Shown here piece after piece: positions 1 to 11,611 of a stretch of 64,000 bases of DNA. The stretch spans positions 2,728,001 to 2,792,000 of the forward strand of contig CP021223.1 of assembly GCA_003999685.1 (NCBI GenBank), written 5' to 3'. A program made the position numbers and the translations under genes. Each line of letters begins with the position of its first letter. Within the stretch, counting starts at the first letter, position 1. The notes beneath the pieces were generated by a model that worked only from the letters and a program-made list of their open reading frames with translations, ran no database searches and was not told the DNA's origin. Source of the DNA: Taiwanofungus camphoratus. Taxonomy: Eukaryota; Basidiomycota; Agaricomycetes; Polyporales; Taiwanofungaceae.

Positions 1-3000
1 TGTCATAAAAGACATGAGTACTACCCATGATACTGGTGGCAGTATTGCCTATAATTGACATGACATCGACTGACACAGTTTGTGCGTCTGCATCTGGCAC
101 AAAGGCGGCCGGTTCGGCTTTGAGCAGAGCGTCAAAGTCGACGTGAGGGAAAGGTTCGTCAGCGCATTCTTACCGCACATAGTTAGCATGTTATGTGAGC
201 CTCGAGAACAACATGCATACCAATGTGAATGAATGTACTTTCGTCCACGGGAGCCGTCTTGCTTGATAGAGGGCTAAAGCTGCCGGATTTCAAGTTCTCT
301 TGATCATCTTGTACCTCTGCTTTTAATGAGACTTCTGTCGACATGGGCACAACCCTCGTTCGTGGCAATGTTGCAGCCGGAGAGGGTACTGGTGTCCTCT
401 CTTCCTCCAATGGCGGCATTACGATGGCAGAATACCTATCATTACTCGGCTTGCGTTTGTCAGCTTGTACAGAAGGCTGTACTGTGGCGCTGTTTGGTCC
501 CCAATTTACGGCGATGGACTTAACGTCTTGTCGGGGAACTGAGTCTTCATCTTCCAACTCATGGCGATTAAGACTCGCAGTCAGGTCTGTGGCATCCAAA
601 TCTGTCGTCGAGGACTCGCGAGATACAGTGTCCTGGAACGCTTGGGCAACATCCATGACAGTCGCCCTGTTTCCCGTGCTTGGAATCCGGCCATGACGGA
701 TGGGCGACTTCGGTGGCTTCTCTCTGCTTCGCACGAGAGGTGGTGTTATAGCCAGATGAGACGAGTTGGTTCCATTGGAGGTGGCCAATGGACGAGTTGT
801 ATCGGGTAGCGATGTTGAAGGAGGCTCCGATATAAGAGGTTTTATGTCGGAAGCTGAGGGGAAGAAGTCATCTTCAAATTTGTTCTCGAGAGATGAGGCT
901 TTCAGGACAGTCGGTGAATTTCTGTCACGAGAGCTGGATATGTCTGAAGTGGACAAAGTTTCATCTCGCACTGCAATGACCGTAGCTAATTGAGGCTGAG
1001 CCACTTCAGTATTCAAGACCTTCAGCACGCTTGCATGGGTTATGGAAGTCGAAGGACTCGCAGCGTTCTGTGCGTTCGTAATAGTGTCTTGTGCACTTCG
1101 GGCCTTCCGAGGCTTCTTAGCCCTGTCTTTAGTCAACTAGAGATAAATTCACGGTCGTGAACACAAGCCCACGATTCACGCATGAAGTAAAAAAACGGGA
1201 TCAACCATATGCACACAATACAACCGGGTTACCAAAGGGAACCTACATGGTTCAGAGGCTTTCTCGATGGTGACGGCAATTCTGCAAACTCTCTGCTGAC
1301 CCGCTCTCGAACTGCATCTCTGCTCCTTGCCCGTACTTGTATCCCTAGTTCATCTACCTCGGGCGACTCTGCACGGCCGCGGGCAGGTGGCGAAACCGCA
1401 ACAACAGCCTTATCGCCCGTCTTTACGGGTTTAATGTAGGAAATGAGGGTGGTCGAAGAGCCGAGCCCCGCCGGGCGTGAAGAGTCATCCTGTCCCACAT
1501 CGCTGGCCGCCGAAGAACGCACTTGCGCTATGGACGACAAAGAGACCGCAGACTTCAAAGATCTACCAGTATGGTCTGACCTCACTATTTTGGGAGGCGT
1601 GAATTCCAACGTCGGCGAGGACGGATCCTCAGTGCGTGACTTGCGCAAAGGCGCAGGCTTGGGCGAGATGAGAGGCGGGGAGGGTGATGATGCCGTAGCA
1701 CCAAACTGCCACCGCTCTAGTACAGGTGCTTGCTTTCTACCGCCAGAATCCTTTCTATCGGGTAGTGGCGAAGTAGGGGGAGAACCAGCCTGAAGCTGGC
1801 TGCTCGCTTGAACTATGCTTTTCACGAACCCACGCCCCTGCAGTCGGCTAATGCTTGGTGTAGGTTCCTTTTGTGGAGGTGTGCGTAGGAAGGCCGGCGA
1901 GGGATTCTGTGACAGAGGAATTTGTGGGCCAAGTGACGTGCGCGGCGACGGCTGGATGGGCCGAGCAAGTAAAGGGGTCGTGATAGGTGGTTTTTGAGAA
2001 GATGTCAGTGATGAAGGAGAACTCTGGAATGAAGGGATCGAACGCGGTGTAGGCGATGATGAATGTGGTGGTGTGCCTTGTCCATTAGTAGGGATATACC
2101 GACTCTGCTGCGGCGTGGTAGACCGCAGGCCAGGCGAATAAGAAGCAGGCCTAGGGCCAGACTCAAATTTAGATTCCGGATGATTAGCAGGAAACTGAAC
2201 CGATGGGGTGCTCCTGACTGGCGAGACACTAGAAGGTGTGCTGATGGTGCGCTGCCGCTGTGAGGTCCCCGTCCTTTGTGCAACCAAAGCTTGTTCTTCC
2301 CTCTTTTCAACCACCGTCTTTACAGTTGTCGGAGTACTGATTTTGCGGTCGCGGACGCCAATCTGATTCGAAACGGTGACTAATTTCTCTCTTGCCTCAG
2401 ATGCTTTCAAAGGAGAAGTAGATGATGTCTCTCTGTGTGTCATGCCAGGCATAGCAACTCCACCCCGTCCAAATATAGGGTGAGGAACTGTGATAGTGGT
2501 TCGCTGTTCAAACTGAGTGGAATCGTGCGCATCTTGCTGGGGCGCATGTTTGGTCAGTTTGGGACCAGTCGCACGGCCCCCGATGAAAGCTGCTAATGAC
2601 ATTGGTTCTTTAGGCGGTTTGGTTGATGTTTGAGACGTCATGGATGTTCGTCCAGTCGTACGACGGTTCTCGCCCGTGAGCTTGCGCAATGCATCTTCCT
2701 GGCTCTTCTGCTTGTCCAGCGTCGATGCCGCATCGCCTGGCCAAGAGATCTGAGGTTCATCCATAGTTGACGCAAGACCGTTTTCTCTCTCAGCTTCAGT
2801 ACAATATCGTTTGGTGAGTTGCAAGACCTTGAAAGGGCAAAGACTAACATAGATCAGGGCTATTTGCTTGGCTGAAGCCCGTACTTCTGCGAATCCGTGC
2901 AAGCCTGGAGGCAGCAATCTCCTGTTCTAATCGCCTATGCTCCACCTCTTCATCCTCGTCAACCTGACGCTGCAAAGCCTTGATCTTGCTTGTCCATTCT

Positions 3001-3071
3001 GCAAGACCTGCTTCTGGTTTCGCGGGAAGATCGAGCGTACGTCGACGAGCTATACTGTCAGGGCGATCCAT
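1..3071 (-). CDS. DUF4045/gelsolin-like low-complexity protein, 5' part (runs off left edge)
   Basis: Exons on the minus strand: 3071-2849, 2793-1247, 1136-221 and 168-<1. The introns (2794-2848, 1137-1246, 169-220) have GT/AG ends and keep the frame, giving at least 951 residues. The first ~70 residues are charged and helical (EWTSKIKALQRQVDEDEEVE), like the DUF4045 region at the start of fungal gelsolin-type proteins. Next comes a long Ser/Pro/Thr-rich stretch with a conserved-looking island, SLAAFIGGRATGPKL, near residue 140. The last exon in the window reads FPHVDFDALLKAEP followed by SVDVMSI and THVFYD, which resembles the entry into the gelsolin-like repeats. The actin-binding repeats themselves would lie outside the window. 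By family analogy it would be an actin-severing or actin-capping factor. That identity rests on remembered family patterns, not on a search. ATG 3071 is the only in-frame start consistent with the charged N terminus. Confidence 0.6.
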
Positions 3072-3906
3072 CTTGAGCAGAGAATAAATTCAAGAATCGC
3101 AGAAGCCAGACGTTCCCTGGACATGCAGAAAGGAGCCCAGACTTGGGGCGCCGCACGCCTTGTTCACTGCGGTAGGCTCTTCCGCTGCTGCACTAAGTAG
3201 CAGTACCGAGCAAGGGCGTTTGATTCACGTGATATCTTCTACGGTCACGTGAAACAGGCACTGGTCTGCGAAATGGTTGACTGACACAAGTAAAAGTGGT
3301 TTCAAGGTTCGAGAACCCAGCAAACTCGCTTATGGACAGTAGTTGTTCCGCTAATGAAATCTGTCGTGTGCTGAGGCTCAATGGAAAGAACAATCATGAC
3401 CGGCATGGAGTGAACCGTCGTTTGCGCCGTGAAAGCAGGAAATCAGAAACAAGGAGGGGGCGACTTCACCCTGTGCTGAATCGACTCCGAGAAGTACTCG
3501 ATTGCAGCCTACCCATTGCGGATTCTCGAAATCCATAGGTAGACACGAAAAGCATCCACATAACGGCCGAACTGCTCAGCATGAAACAATGTAAGGACAC
3601 TTTGAGGAGAGTATAGAGTGGAAATGAGTGGACTGTCTGTAGCCATCTAGAGAGCAGGGCACCAGCAGCAGAAAAGAACTACAAGGCTCGTTAGCGGTAA
3701 CACCACGACACCTATACACGAGAAGAGGTTGAGCAACAAATGATATACTAATTCAGCAGTACACCCGGTACGGCAAGGTGGCACAAGTGATATTTGCGAT
3801 GACAGGGAATGTCGAAGTTCCTGTAATATTATTGCAAGCAACGCAAGTGAGAAATGACCATGTTGCTTTAGCCAACATGCCTCCAAAATACGTTCCTATA
3901 GCCTGC
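3072..3906. other. Intergenic region
   Basis: About 835 bp between the divergent-side promoter of the gelsolin-like gene and the 3' end of the NDUFB2-like gene. Apart from the two TCACGTGA sites I see no ORF with coding character, no tRNA and no repeat. Confidence 0.5.
3225..3252. promoter_or_regulatory. Paired TCACGTGA palindromes upstream of the gelsolin-like gene
   Basis: Two identical 8-bp palindromes TCACGTGA lie at 3225-3232 and 3245-3252, exactly 20 bp apart start to start (about two helical turns) and 154-181 bp upstream of the ATG at 3071. CACGTG cores are bHLH sites (Cbf1/Pho4 type in yeasts). The factor here is unknown. Confidence 0.4.
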
Positions 3907-4259
3907 TCAATGATGCTCCTTATGCGCTGCGTCGTGTCCATGCCCATGCCCATGACTCTCCCAAGGGTGGCTAAGACCCTGTAGACAGATGAGTGGGCGA
4001 CATAGTCGAATACGGACAACACGTACGAGAAGTTTGGGCCCATCTTTCCTGCAGGGCAAGTAAGTGCATGTCAGAGGGATTGAGGACGGACGTACCGAGC
4101 GCGGTAGAAGATGAAGAACCACATCATGGCACCCAGCGACGTCGCCAGAAACTTGTGCCGAAAACCAGGCAGATGAGGATTGAACCCTGAAGCTGCAGCA
4201 CATATATTAGGACGGTACAATGCCAGTACGACTAGGTGCATACCATGAGGCTGGGCCAT
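3907..4259 (-). CDS. NADH:ubiquinone oxidoreductase subunit, NDUFB2 (AGGG) type
   Basis: Exons 4259-4244, 4192-4096, 4048-4027 and 3978-3907 join to 207 nt, 68 residues. The protein starts MAQPHASGFNPHLPGF. It has one membrane segment (ATSLGAMMWFFIFYRAR), followed by KDGPKLLG and a HPWESHGHGHGH tail. The order 'MWFF/W-IFYRAK-DGP..LG..HPWE-GHGHGH' is what I know from plant and fungal NDUFB2-type accessory subunits of respiratory complex I, so it should sit in the mitochondrial inner membrane arm. The first coding exon is only 16 nt, and all three introns are 47-51 nt. The start is 160 bp from the oppositely oriented gene at 4420, implying a shared promoter. The His-rich tail could bind metal, but this tail is normal for the family. 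Confidence 0.8.
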
Positions 4260-4419
4260 GTTGGAGGGAGATTCGAGGAGTGTATTTGCTCGTGTTATGG
4301 GATGTGGTAGTTTTCCCAGAAAAGGAATTTGACTTTTCCACTTGCAGCTGCGACGCGGGATTGCGACCGTGTAACCTGGTCTTAAGAGTTTTCCACTGTC
4401 CACTGGCGTTTACTCATCC
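4260..4419. promoter_or_regulatory. Shared bidirectional promoter (160 bp)
   Basis: The start codons at 4259 (-) and 4420 (+) face away from each other with only 160 bp between them, so the core promoters of the NDUFB2-like gene and the large Lys-rich gene must overlap here. No clear TATA box is visible. Confidence 0.5.
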
Positions 4420-7400
4420 ATGGATGAGGAAAAGCCAGACGTGCAGCAGGGCGGGCCCATCATCACATTTCATGCGCGTGGCAAGACATTCCGGAGGGTG
4501 TTCAAAGGTACGCGTCGATCACTGCCGGGCATGAGGAGACTGCAGGCTCAGGTAACATTCATTATGGTCACAAGATCAGTCTTTCGACAAGACGAAAGAT
4601 GCGGTCCGGAAGAAACTTGGCCTACCTAGCGAATCACCCATCCGCCTGGTACAGTTACAAGGAGGAGAACGAATCGAGCTTGAGGACGGTAAGCGCGTGT
4701 ACTCATCTCCTTTCCTTGTGAATACGTGATTCGAGCCTATTTTGTCCAGACGATGATTTTGAAGCATTTCGCATCGCCGCGCGATCCAACCTCTCCATGG
4801 AGGTATTTGTTGCTATCGAACAGTCCGAATACCAGACAGTCTCGACGCCTAAGCTTCCCACTGAAGACTCATCTGGCAATCTTGTATGGAGATTGTTCAT
4901 TTCATTTTTATATTCTATACTCAGCCGTTTCAGGGGAATACACGGAAGCGGAAAAGGAAGAACAAGGCGACATTGGCTTATGACGATATAGAACCATCTG
5001 CCTCGGCTGCAGGCCTGACTGCAAGGGCTCGGGGGACTGGAAGTATGTCCAAGCAGGTGCAACATATTTCAAATGTCGGAGTTGTCTCAGGTGGTTCCAG
5101 TGCTTCACCGGTCACTGACACAACCCGTGGGCCTCCCGCGAAGAGGAAGAAAAAGAACAGCGGTGGAGTCGCTTCGCCAGAGACGCCGGATCCAACGCAA
5201 GTAAGAATAATTTCCTCCCAAGATAGAGCATATGGACAGAGCTCTGGCGAACTTGGGAACCCAAACGAGCACGTTGCTATTTCCACTGCTAGGCCTTTGC
5301 AGCAGGCCGGTATCACTGTTTCAGCACCTGCCTTGCCCAATGGTGCATCGAACAACTCGACGAGGAAGGCTGACTCATCACAAGATCGGCTTACTGAGGT
5401 TGATCCTGCCACTAAAAGTGTCCCCATAACTGCGCTTCCCAAACTATCGGATTCGGTAGATGCCAAAAGCACACCGGTTCCTTCTCGAGAGGTTTCTGCT
5501 GTACCTAAATCAAGGAAGAGGAAGCGGAAGAGCATGGCCAACGGTGACCTTTCTGTTGATGGGGCTCGCGCTTTTGCAACTGAGCCAATACCGATACCGA
5601 CTGCCTTGGCAACTATGGAAGGCCCCATCGATGAACCACCACGCAAAAAGAAGTCCAAGAAGGTCAAATCGCCTGCTGAGCTCGAAGACCATTTTTCTCC
5701 ATTAAGAGCGGATCCAGCCAGTGTGGACAGTTCCGTTCAGGATGGGCTTGCTGCACACCAGAAACGAAAGCACCACAGAAAAGATGATACTCCACAGCTT
5801 CGAGACGTTGACTCTTCTATGCAGCGAACCCCGAGCGCAGTCTTGCCCTCCGTGATAACAGCTGAAGTTTCATCGAAGGAGGCTGGATCGTCAAAAAGGC
5901 GCGATAGCCGCACTGCAGAGCCTGGGCCGGCGGAAGTGGACGAATCTTCCATGATTCCGACACCTTTATCTGACTCAACGAAATCGTCTGTAGAAGAGCG
6001 CGAGAAAATATCATTCAAACTTGCGAAGTCGAAAGCTAATGGAGTGGTCATCTCAGAGTTTCCATCAGACGAACAGTCACGAGGTTTGTGCTTTGGCACT
6101 TAAAGACGTCTGCGAAACATAGTTCATCTCCTATTACTTAGATATCAGCCAGACAAAACATATTGATGATTCCAAAGGTAGCTGAGATGCACTCGCTTTA
6201 TGACATCGGCAGCACTGACAAGAGAGCACAAAGGTACCCGGAAAAGAAAGAAGTCTAGCACTACTGTAACAGGGCATTCACCGAATGATACCAGAGGTTC
6301 TCTGTTTCTACTATGCTTAGAAATGACCAGGTCGGCTAACAGAGCATACAGGAGCTGAGCCTTTGCAAGTGTCGTCTCAGAAGCAGACACTTCCGGCGAG
6401 ATCAAAGAGGAAGCGAAAGTCAGATCAAAGTGCTGTTAACGTAGAGCAGCCCACCGGACCTTCTGAGGGTAAGCATACTATTAGGACTCCTCATAAGTAT
6501 TTCACCCCCTGGACAGGAATTCGAGAGAGAGCAATGGAAACAAAGCCTGCTGCTTCATCCTCAGACTTGTTGGCAATAGTAGAAGCTGCTGTTCATGCCG
6601 TTACTGCAAGAGGGCTAACCTCAAGGTCTGCATCGGCTGATCCTGGGGGAGCAGACCTAAGTAAAATAAAGCCTACTTCTGGGACGGCGTCGACTCGTCG
6701 CAAGGAGAAGCTTGGCAAATCGAAATTAAGCGTATCATGGGTTCCCGAGGGTCACACAGAACAGAGTATCGCCATGCCTCAGGATGATGGCGCTCCTATG
6801 AAGAGATTGCAGTCGCCTCGGACAACATCGGTAACCGCACCTCTCGAGCAGGTAGCTGCTATCAGTGATAAGGTGAGCAAGCGGTCCAAGAAGGGTAGCA
6901 CATCAGGCAGCCAACAATGCCCGGTATGTCATCAAACACCTTTCCATCTGCGTTTTAAGTGCCCAGTGGTTGTTGCTGGAGCGGACTCGATCGAAAGGCG
7001 AATTACAGAGCTTGCGCAGGGTGGTCAAGATATTCAGTTGGTGGAAGAACTAAAGACGCTTCTAGCGAGGGCTCGGCGGAAGGGCGTGTCGCAAGGTGGA
7101 GGGGCCGATCTCCTTGCTGAAGCCGGATCCTCGACTGCGCCAATGTCGGAACTCGCGCCTACAAATACGATTACCCAATCCTCTGAAATCTTAAACAAGC
7201 CACAGGATATAGCGCAATCATCAGAGCCACCGTCATCACTCATGAGTCCATCTCGACGCGCTTCATTGACTCCCAGGATTCCTGCCGGCTCTGAGATTGC
7301 AGAAGTAGTTGTCGAAGGTCAAGATGAAGGCAGCAGTAACGAAAGTTCAAGCAGCGACGACGAAAATGACAAAGAAGACGATGTGCCTCCAGCGTCAAAC

Positions 7401-9624
7401 ACGAATACTGACCTCGCAAACATCGACGTAGATGCTCTCTTACACGGGCCTAAACTCTCCCGGGAGGATGTTTTCGCGAATCTTTCTTCGGATGCTAGTA
7501 GTGACGAAGAGGCAGATCAGGAAGTACACGACTTCGAGGATGAAGATGCTGAAGACAGGAAATTCCGTCGACTGTCGCGGAAATTTGAACGAGCTGATTC
7601 ATCGGATGATGATGTACAAGGTGATGCAGGTAGTGACGACATTGCCTCCCCGGCATTCATGGAGGTTGATCCTAACGATACTCTGGATGAGCAGGTGGGT
7701 CCATATCACCCATGTTGTATGAAACTTCGCAAAACCGTGCTTTCAGAATCATACTCATCAAGGTAGACGCTCAACTCCTGTCTCCATGGCGCCTGAGGAT
7801 AGGGTCGTCAATATTGACATGGATCAGTCTAGGAATTCAGATGGAATTCAGCCTATGGCTCTAGCAAAAGATACTAAGGAAAAACCAAAGACACTTGCCG
7901 AGACAGAAGCGACGAGTGATGCAAAAATGGATGTCTCCCATGAGACTGCGCGGGTAGACGCTCTGATATCTCCAGTTCCCGAAATTGCAATCGTGAACCC
8001 CATCGCTGACGAAGGAGGTCCACCTTTAGAAGGCCAGAATACGTCATCCATCGCCCCATTCTCTGAGCTTAGTGTTGCAGCTGAAACTATCGTGTCGAGT
8101 ACACCGATAACCAAAGAACTTCAACCGGGACAAGAGGACCTGGCAGATCCCATCGAATCTGCGGATGACCTCATGCGACCTGATCAACAGAGTAGAAACG
8201 ATGATGATCCTATTGAAGGCGATTATACTCAACCACAAGGTGAGCGCCAACGGAGCACACCCCCGCCGCTCAGCACGCCGAAGTCGGGGACGGCGAAGCG
8301 TATGAAGGACAGACATGGAAAGCTTCCAGGCAGTGATTCACTTCCTGTTCTAGCGTCCGTATTTTCAGAGGCATTGGCGCAATCAACACCTGCACCGACT
8401 AGCAAGCGAGGTCAATCACCTACAACCCAGGACGTTTCAGCTGCTTTTCAGAATAAGTTTAGCGAAGAAGGGGTCGCCAGACGCACGCGGATGGCTACCA
8501 GGAAGTCTACGCCTATTACTTCCATGCCGCCGCCTCCAACCCCCCTTCCTGCCCCCGCTCCTAAACGCAAGGGGCGTCAGTCAGAAGAAGAAAAAGCGCG
8601 GAAAGCCGCGGAGAGGAAAGCAGAGAAAGACAGGAAAGCTGCGGAGAGGAAGGCGGAAAGAGAAAAGGTTGCTGCAGAAAAGAAGGCGGAAAAAGAAAAA
8701 ATTGCGGCCGAGAAAAAGGCAAAAAGAGACGCGGAGAAGGCGGAGAAAGTGTTGGCAAAGAAGGGAGGAAAGGGAGGGAAGTCTGCGTTATCGGTAGCAC
8801 CAGACAGCAAGTCCACTGCTTATGTCGCTCCTCCAATTCTCGATGACACTCGGAATGTTGTTCCTGGCACACCACAACCAGCAGCCTCAGAGCCGCGACC
8901 TTTGGTTCAATCAGTGGTGAAGTGGACCGTCTTGACACAGGATTCCTCTTTGATGGATGCAGACTCTTCGGCGTTCGATGAATTGCATCCGAGCAGTCCA
9001 CCTCATAGCCTCCCGCAGGCTAGCTCGTCATTGGTGGATGAACCGTTACATGATGTTGCTGGGAACATGGCCGAAGATACGATCAATGAAGGTGATCGGA
9101 CGGTCGAGGTACAGGTATCTGAGTCGAGGAAAGGGATTCAAAACAAAGACGACACGCAGATGTCTGATCCTCTTTTCTTACCGGACAGCAGTCAATATCC
9201 TCAGGTGTCCCTCATTGATCGGGAGTCTCCAATAACAGGTGCTCGAGATGCGTCTCCGGCGCATTCAGCTTCTGGGTCGGATGAGGAAGATTTGAGGCTC
9301 TCCAAAACCCCAGCTCCTCCGCGGTCCTGGGCGTCCCTCGCCCCCTTCCGCCGCCTGTCAGACCTCGCGAGCCAGCAATTATTCACTCCTTTGCCCGTCA
9401 CTCCCGACACCTCCTTCGCGCTCAAACCTGCGGCGGCAATTCAGAATGCGGACAGACGACATGAAGATGATGACGAGGAAGACGACGATGAAGATGACGA
9501 GACAGACGGGCTTGGGTCCGACTCTGACGCAAACCCCCAGTCGCATATACCGCAAGAGAGGAGGGCAGGCGCTGGCGTGCAGAAAAAGAAGACATCTGGA
9601 CTTCTAGCCTATTTCGCGAAGTAA
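4420..9624 (+). CDS. Unrecognised large Lys/Ser-rich nuclear-type protein with ubiquitin-like N terminus and CxxC motif
   Basis: Exons 4420-4507, 4575-4688, 4750-4883, 4934-6083, 6213-6296, 6370-6468, 6517-7694 and 7747-9624 sum to 4,725 nt, 1,574 residues. All phases agree. The first ~100 residues are compact (GKTFRRVFK; KDAVRKKLGLP; IRLVQLQGGERIELED; DFEAFRIAARSN) and read like a PB1/ubiquitin-like fold. The rest is mostly disordered, with several basic clusters (RKRKRK, PPRKKKSKK, KRKRKS) that look like nuclear localisation signals. A QCPVCHQTPFHLRFKCP segment near residue 705 could be a small zinc knuckle. Acidic runs occur around codons 830-920. An AEKKAEKEK-type charged helix of ~90 residues starts at about base 8580. 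The C terminus ends in KKKTSGLLAYFAK. I do not recognise the family, and no enzyme motif is visible. A role in the nucleolus or chromatin is only inferred from composition. Confidence 0.7.
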
Positions 9625-9882
9625 TTATGATTGGTGTATCCTTGGATGCTAGTCGTAGGTGTGCTACTGCCTTTCAGGTTTGGGCTCCTACACCTAACTT
9701 ACAATTGGACAACACATGAAGCACGGTGAACACTCAAATCTGTTACCGATCTAGTAACTCCATTATGATTTAAGTCCGTTCGTCACTACACAATATTCCA
9801 CTATGGTACACTTTACAGCAGAGCAAGGAATGATCCTAGCGCACATGGAAACTTTACGCCTGAACCGATACAGGCAGACCAA

Positions 9883-11386
9883 TCAAGCCACTGCAGCAAT
9901 ACGCTGAGGAACAACTTGCGTCGGTGATGGAACTTTTCCCACGGCATCCATCACATTGTCTGTGTGCAGACCAACTTGTACCTTGTGCGCGCGGCACTCC
10001 GCCAAGAAATCGGCGAACATCTATGTCAACCAAAATTTCACATCAACATTTGAGATATCAAGGATGTTGAAGTGAGACGTACCTCAATAGTATCAAGCGG
10101 ACCACCTGCACTCTCAGGGTGGAACTGAACACCCCAAACCCTCTTGCCTGATTGGGGGGACGACTTGATGCCCTCGACGGACGAGTCATTACAGTTAATG
10201 AAGAAGGGTTCCCATCCTGCTGGAAACGGATCCTGCAGCTTCAATGCATACTGATGATTCTGGCTACAGAGAACAGAGTATCGTCAGCTCTCCATCGAGC
10301 CAAGAACAAATATGAAGGAAGACACACCTAGTCACGTAGACACGGCCGGCTTTGATGGAGCCCGAGGATGCAAGGGCAAGCACCGGCTGATTATGCCCGC
10401 GGTTCCCGAATGTCATACGGTATGCATCCAAGCCTGCTGCCATCCCGATGATTTGATGGCCCATGCAAATGCCAAATACTGGTCTGTCCCACTCCCTCAG
10501 AGTCCGACGTAAGGTCAACGCCGCAGGCATGCAGTGATTCGGATCACCGGGGCCATTGCTCAAAAACAAACCGTCGAATCGATCCCGAATCGCGTTAAAG
10601 TCGTAATTCCATGGCAAGACGGTCACAGCAGCCCCGCGACGCACAAGCGAGCGGAGGATGTTCGCCTTAGCGCCGAAGTCTAACACTGCAATCTTGACAT
10701 CGCCAGTGGGATTCAACTCGTATGGTGTCTTCGTTGATACCTGATCGACGAGGTTCTCTTTAGTCGGGTCCCAATATTCCTTTGCTTTAGGAGGGGGAAG
10801 AGAGGCGTCGGGCCCTACAGCAAGCCGACCTAGCGTCGTGCCCTGGTCACGCAAAAGGCAGGTTATAGCACGCGTGTCGACACCAGTGATGCCAGGAACA
10901 CCATTGCGCTGGCACCATGATGCGAGTGACTCGACAGCGGTGTAGTGCGAGAAACGCTCCGCCACGTCTGCAACAACGACTGCAGTGCATTGTATACGCG
11001 ATGATTCAAGGACAACACCGACATCACGAGCATCGGTGGGCGCTTGGTTAGTAGGCACGCCGTAGTTCCCAATGAGGGGTGTAGTAAAGACGAGGATTTG
11101 ACCACGGTAGGATGGATCTGTCATCGATTCGGTGTCTTAAGGGCGAGAAGTCAGCTGCCAACGTATACAGCGATGATGGATTTCCTAACGTACAGGATGT
11201 AATTGATGTAGAAAACACGGTCTCTCCGTAGATACTATGAGGAGCACCAAACGATCGGCCAGCAAACGACTGGCCTGTTTTCAGGTGTAGAACGGCTGGT
11301 GGCGAAGACCCGACAGGAATGTGTTTCGCATGTGTAGCCAAACCTCGGTACAGACGCGGAGTACGAGATAGATTTCGAGCAATCAT
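9883..11386 (-). CDS. CPA1: Carbamoyl-phosphate synthase, arginine-specific small (glutaminase) chain
   Basis: Exons 11386-11194, 11135-10328, 10263-10083 and 10020-9883 give 1,320 nt, 439 residues, the usual length for the family. The N terminus MIARNLSRTPRLYRGLATHA is a typical mitochondrial presequence. The CPSase small-chain N domain follows (YTESMTDPSYRGQILVFT, then GITGVDTRAI). The class I glutamine amidotransferase domain has FGICMGHQ with the nucleophile at Cys288, and the His/Glu pair in QFHPESAGGP. The enzyme releases ammonia from glutamine for the large chain (CPA2, not in this window) in arginine synthesis. The ATG lies only 10 nt after the stop of a spliced upstream ORF (11397-11529), and a TGACTCA site lies upstream, so both translational and general amino-acid control are likely. 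It converges with the gene ending at 9624. Confidence 0.95.
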
Positions 11387-11396
11387 GTTGTGATTT

Positions 11397-11529
11397 TTAA
11401 TGAGCGAGAAGAGAGAAAACGAGATCGCTGAGGTAACTGTTGAAGGAAATATTCTCAGTACGTACACAGGAGATCTTTTTCTACTATGCCATTGACTTAC
11501 TCGTCGCGAGTGTTCTGCGTGAAAATCAT
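11397..11529 (-). CDS. Upstream ORF: arginine-attenuator-peptide-like leader peptide, interrupted by an intron
   Basis: An ATG at 11529 opens 29 nt of reading frame (11529-11501) that ends exactly at a GTAAGT donor. The intron 11437-11500 ends in CAACAG. The second exon, 11436-11397, continues the frame to TAA at 11399-11397. The spliced peptide is 22 residues long and contains FT followed by RDDYLSDL. Ascomycete arginine attenuator peptides are 24-25 residues with FTSQDYLSDHLW (Neurospora arg-2) or QDYISDHIW (yeast CPA1). The shared D-Y-(L/I)-S-D core includes the Asp known to be needed for ribosome stalling in response to arginine. The stop is 10 nt before the CPA1 ATG, as expected for a regulatory uORF. 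The same intron removes in-frame stops, so only spliced mRNA encodes the peptide. What I see is the splice signals and the core; stalling activity is inferred. Confidence 0.8.
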
Positions 11530-11604
11530 GTACGAGCGAAGGCGCTCAGAGGATGATGTTCTTGCGAGAGATGTCGTATAAGTAGGAGCACGGTGTGTCG
11601 ACGG

Positions 11605-11611
11605 TGACTCA
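11605..11611. promoter_or_regulatory. Gcn4/CPC1-type site TGACTCA
   Basis: A perfect TGACTCA heptamer lies 76 bp upstream of the uORF start and about 220 bp upstream of the CPA1 ATG. Gcn4/CPC1 bZIP activators bind this sequence in amino-acid biosynthetic promoters. An E-box CACGTG lies at 11662-11667, also between CPA1 and the divergent BSD gene. Confidence 0.55.

Noticed and set aside
8561-9001. Long antisense open frame opposite the Lys-rich repeat of the orphan gene
   Set aside because: It arises from the AAG/GAG-rich codons of the sense strand read backwards (phenylalanine/leucine/serine-rich) and has no splice or start support.
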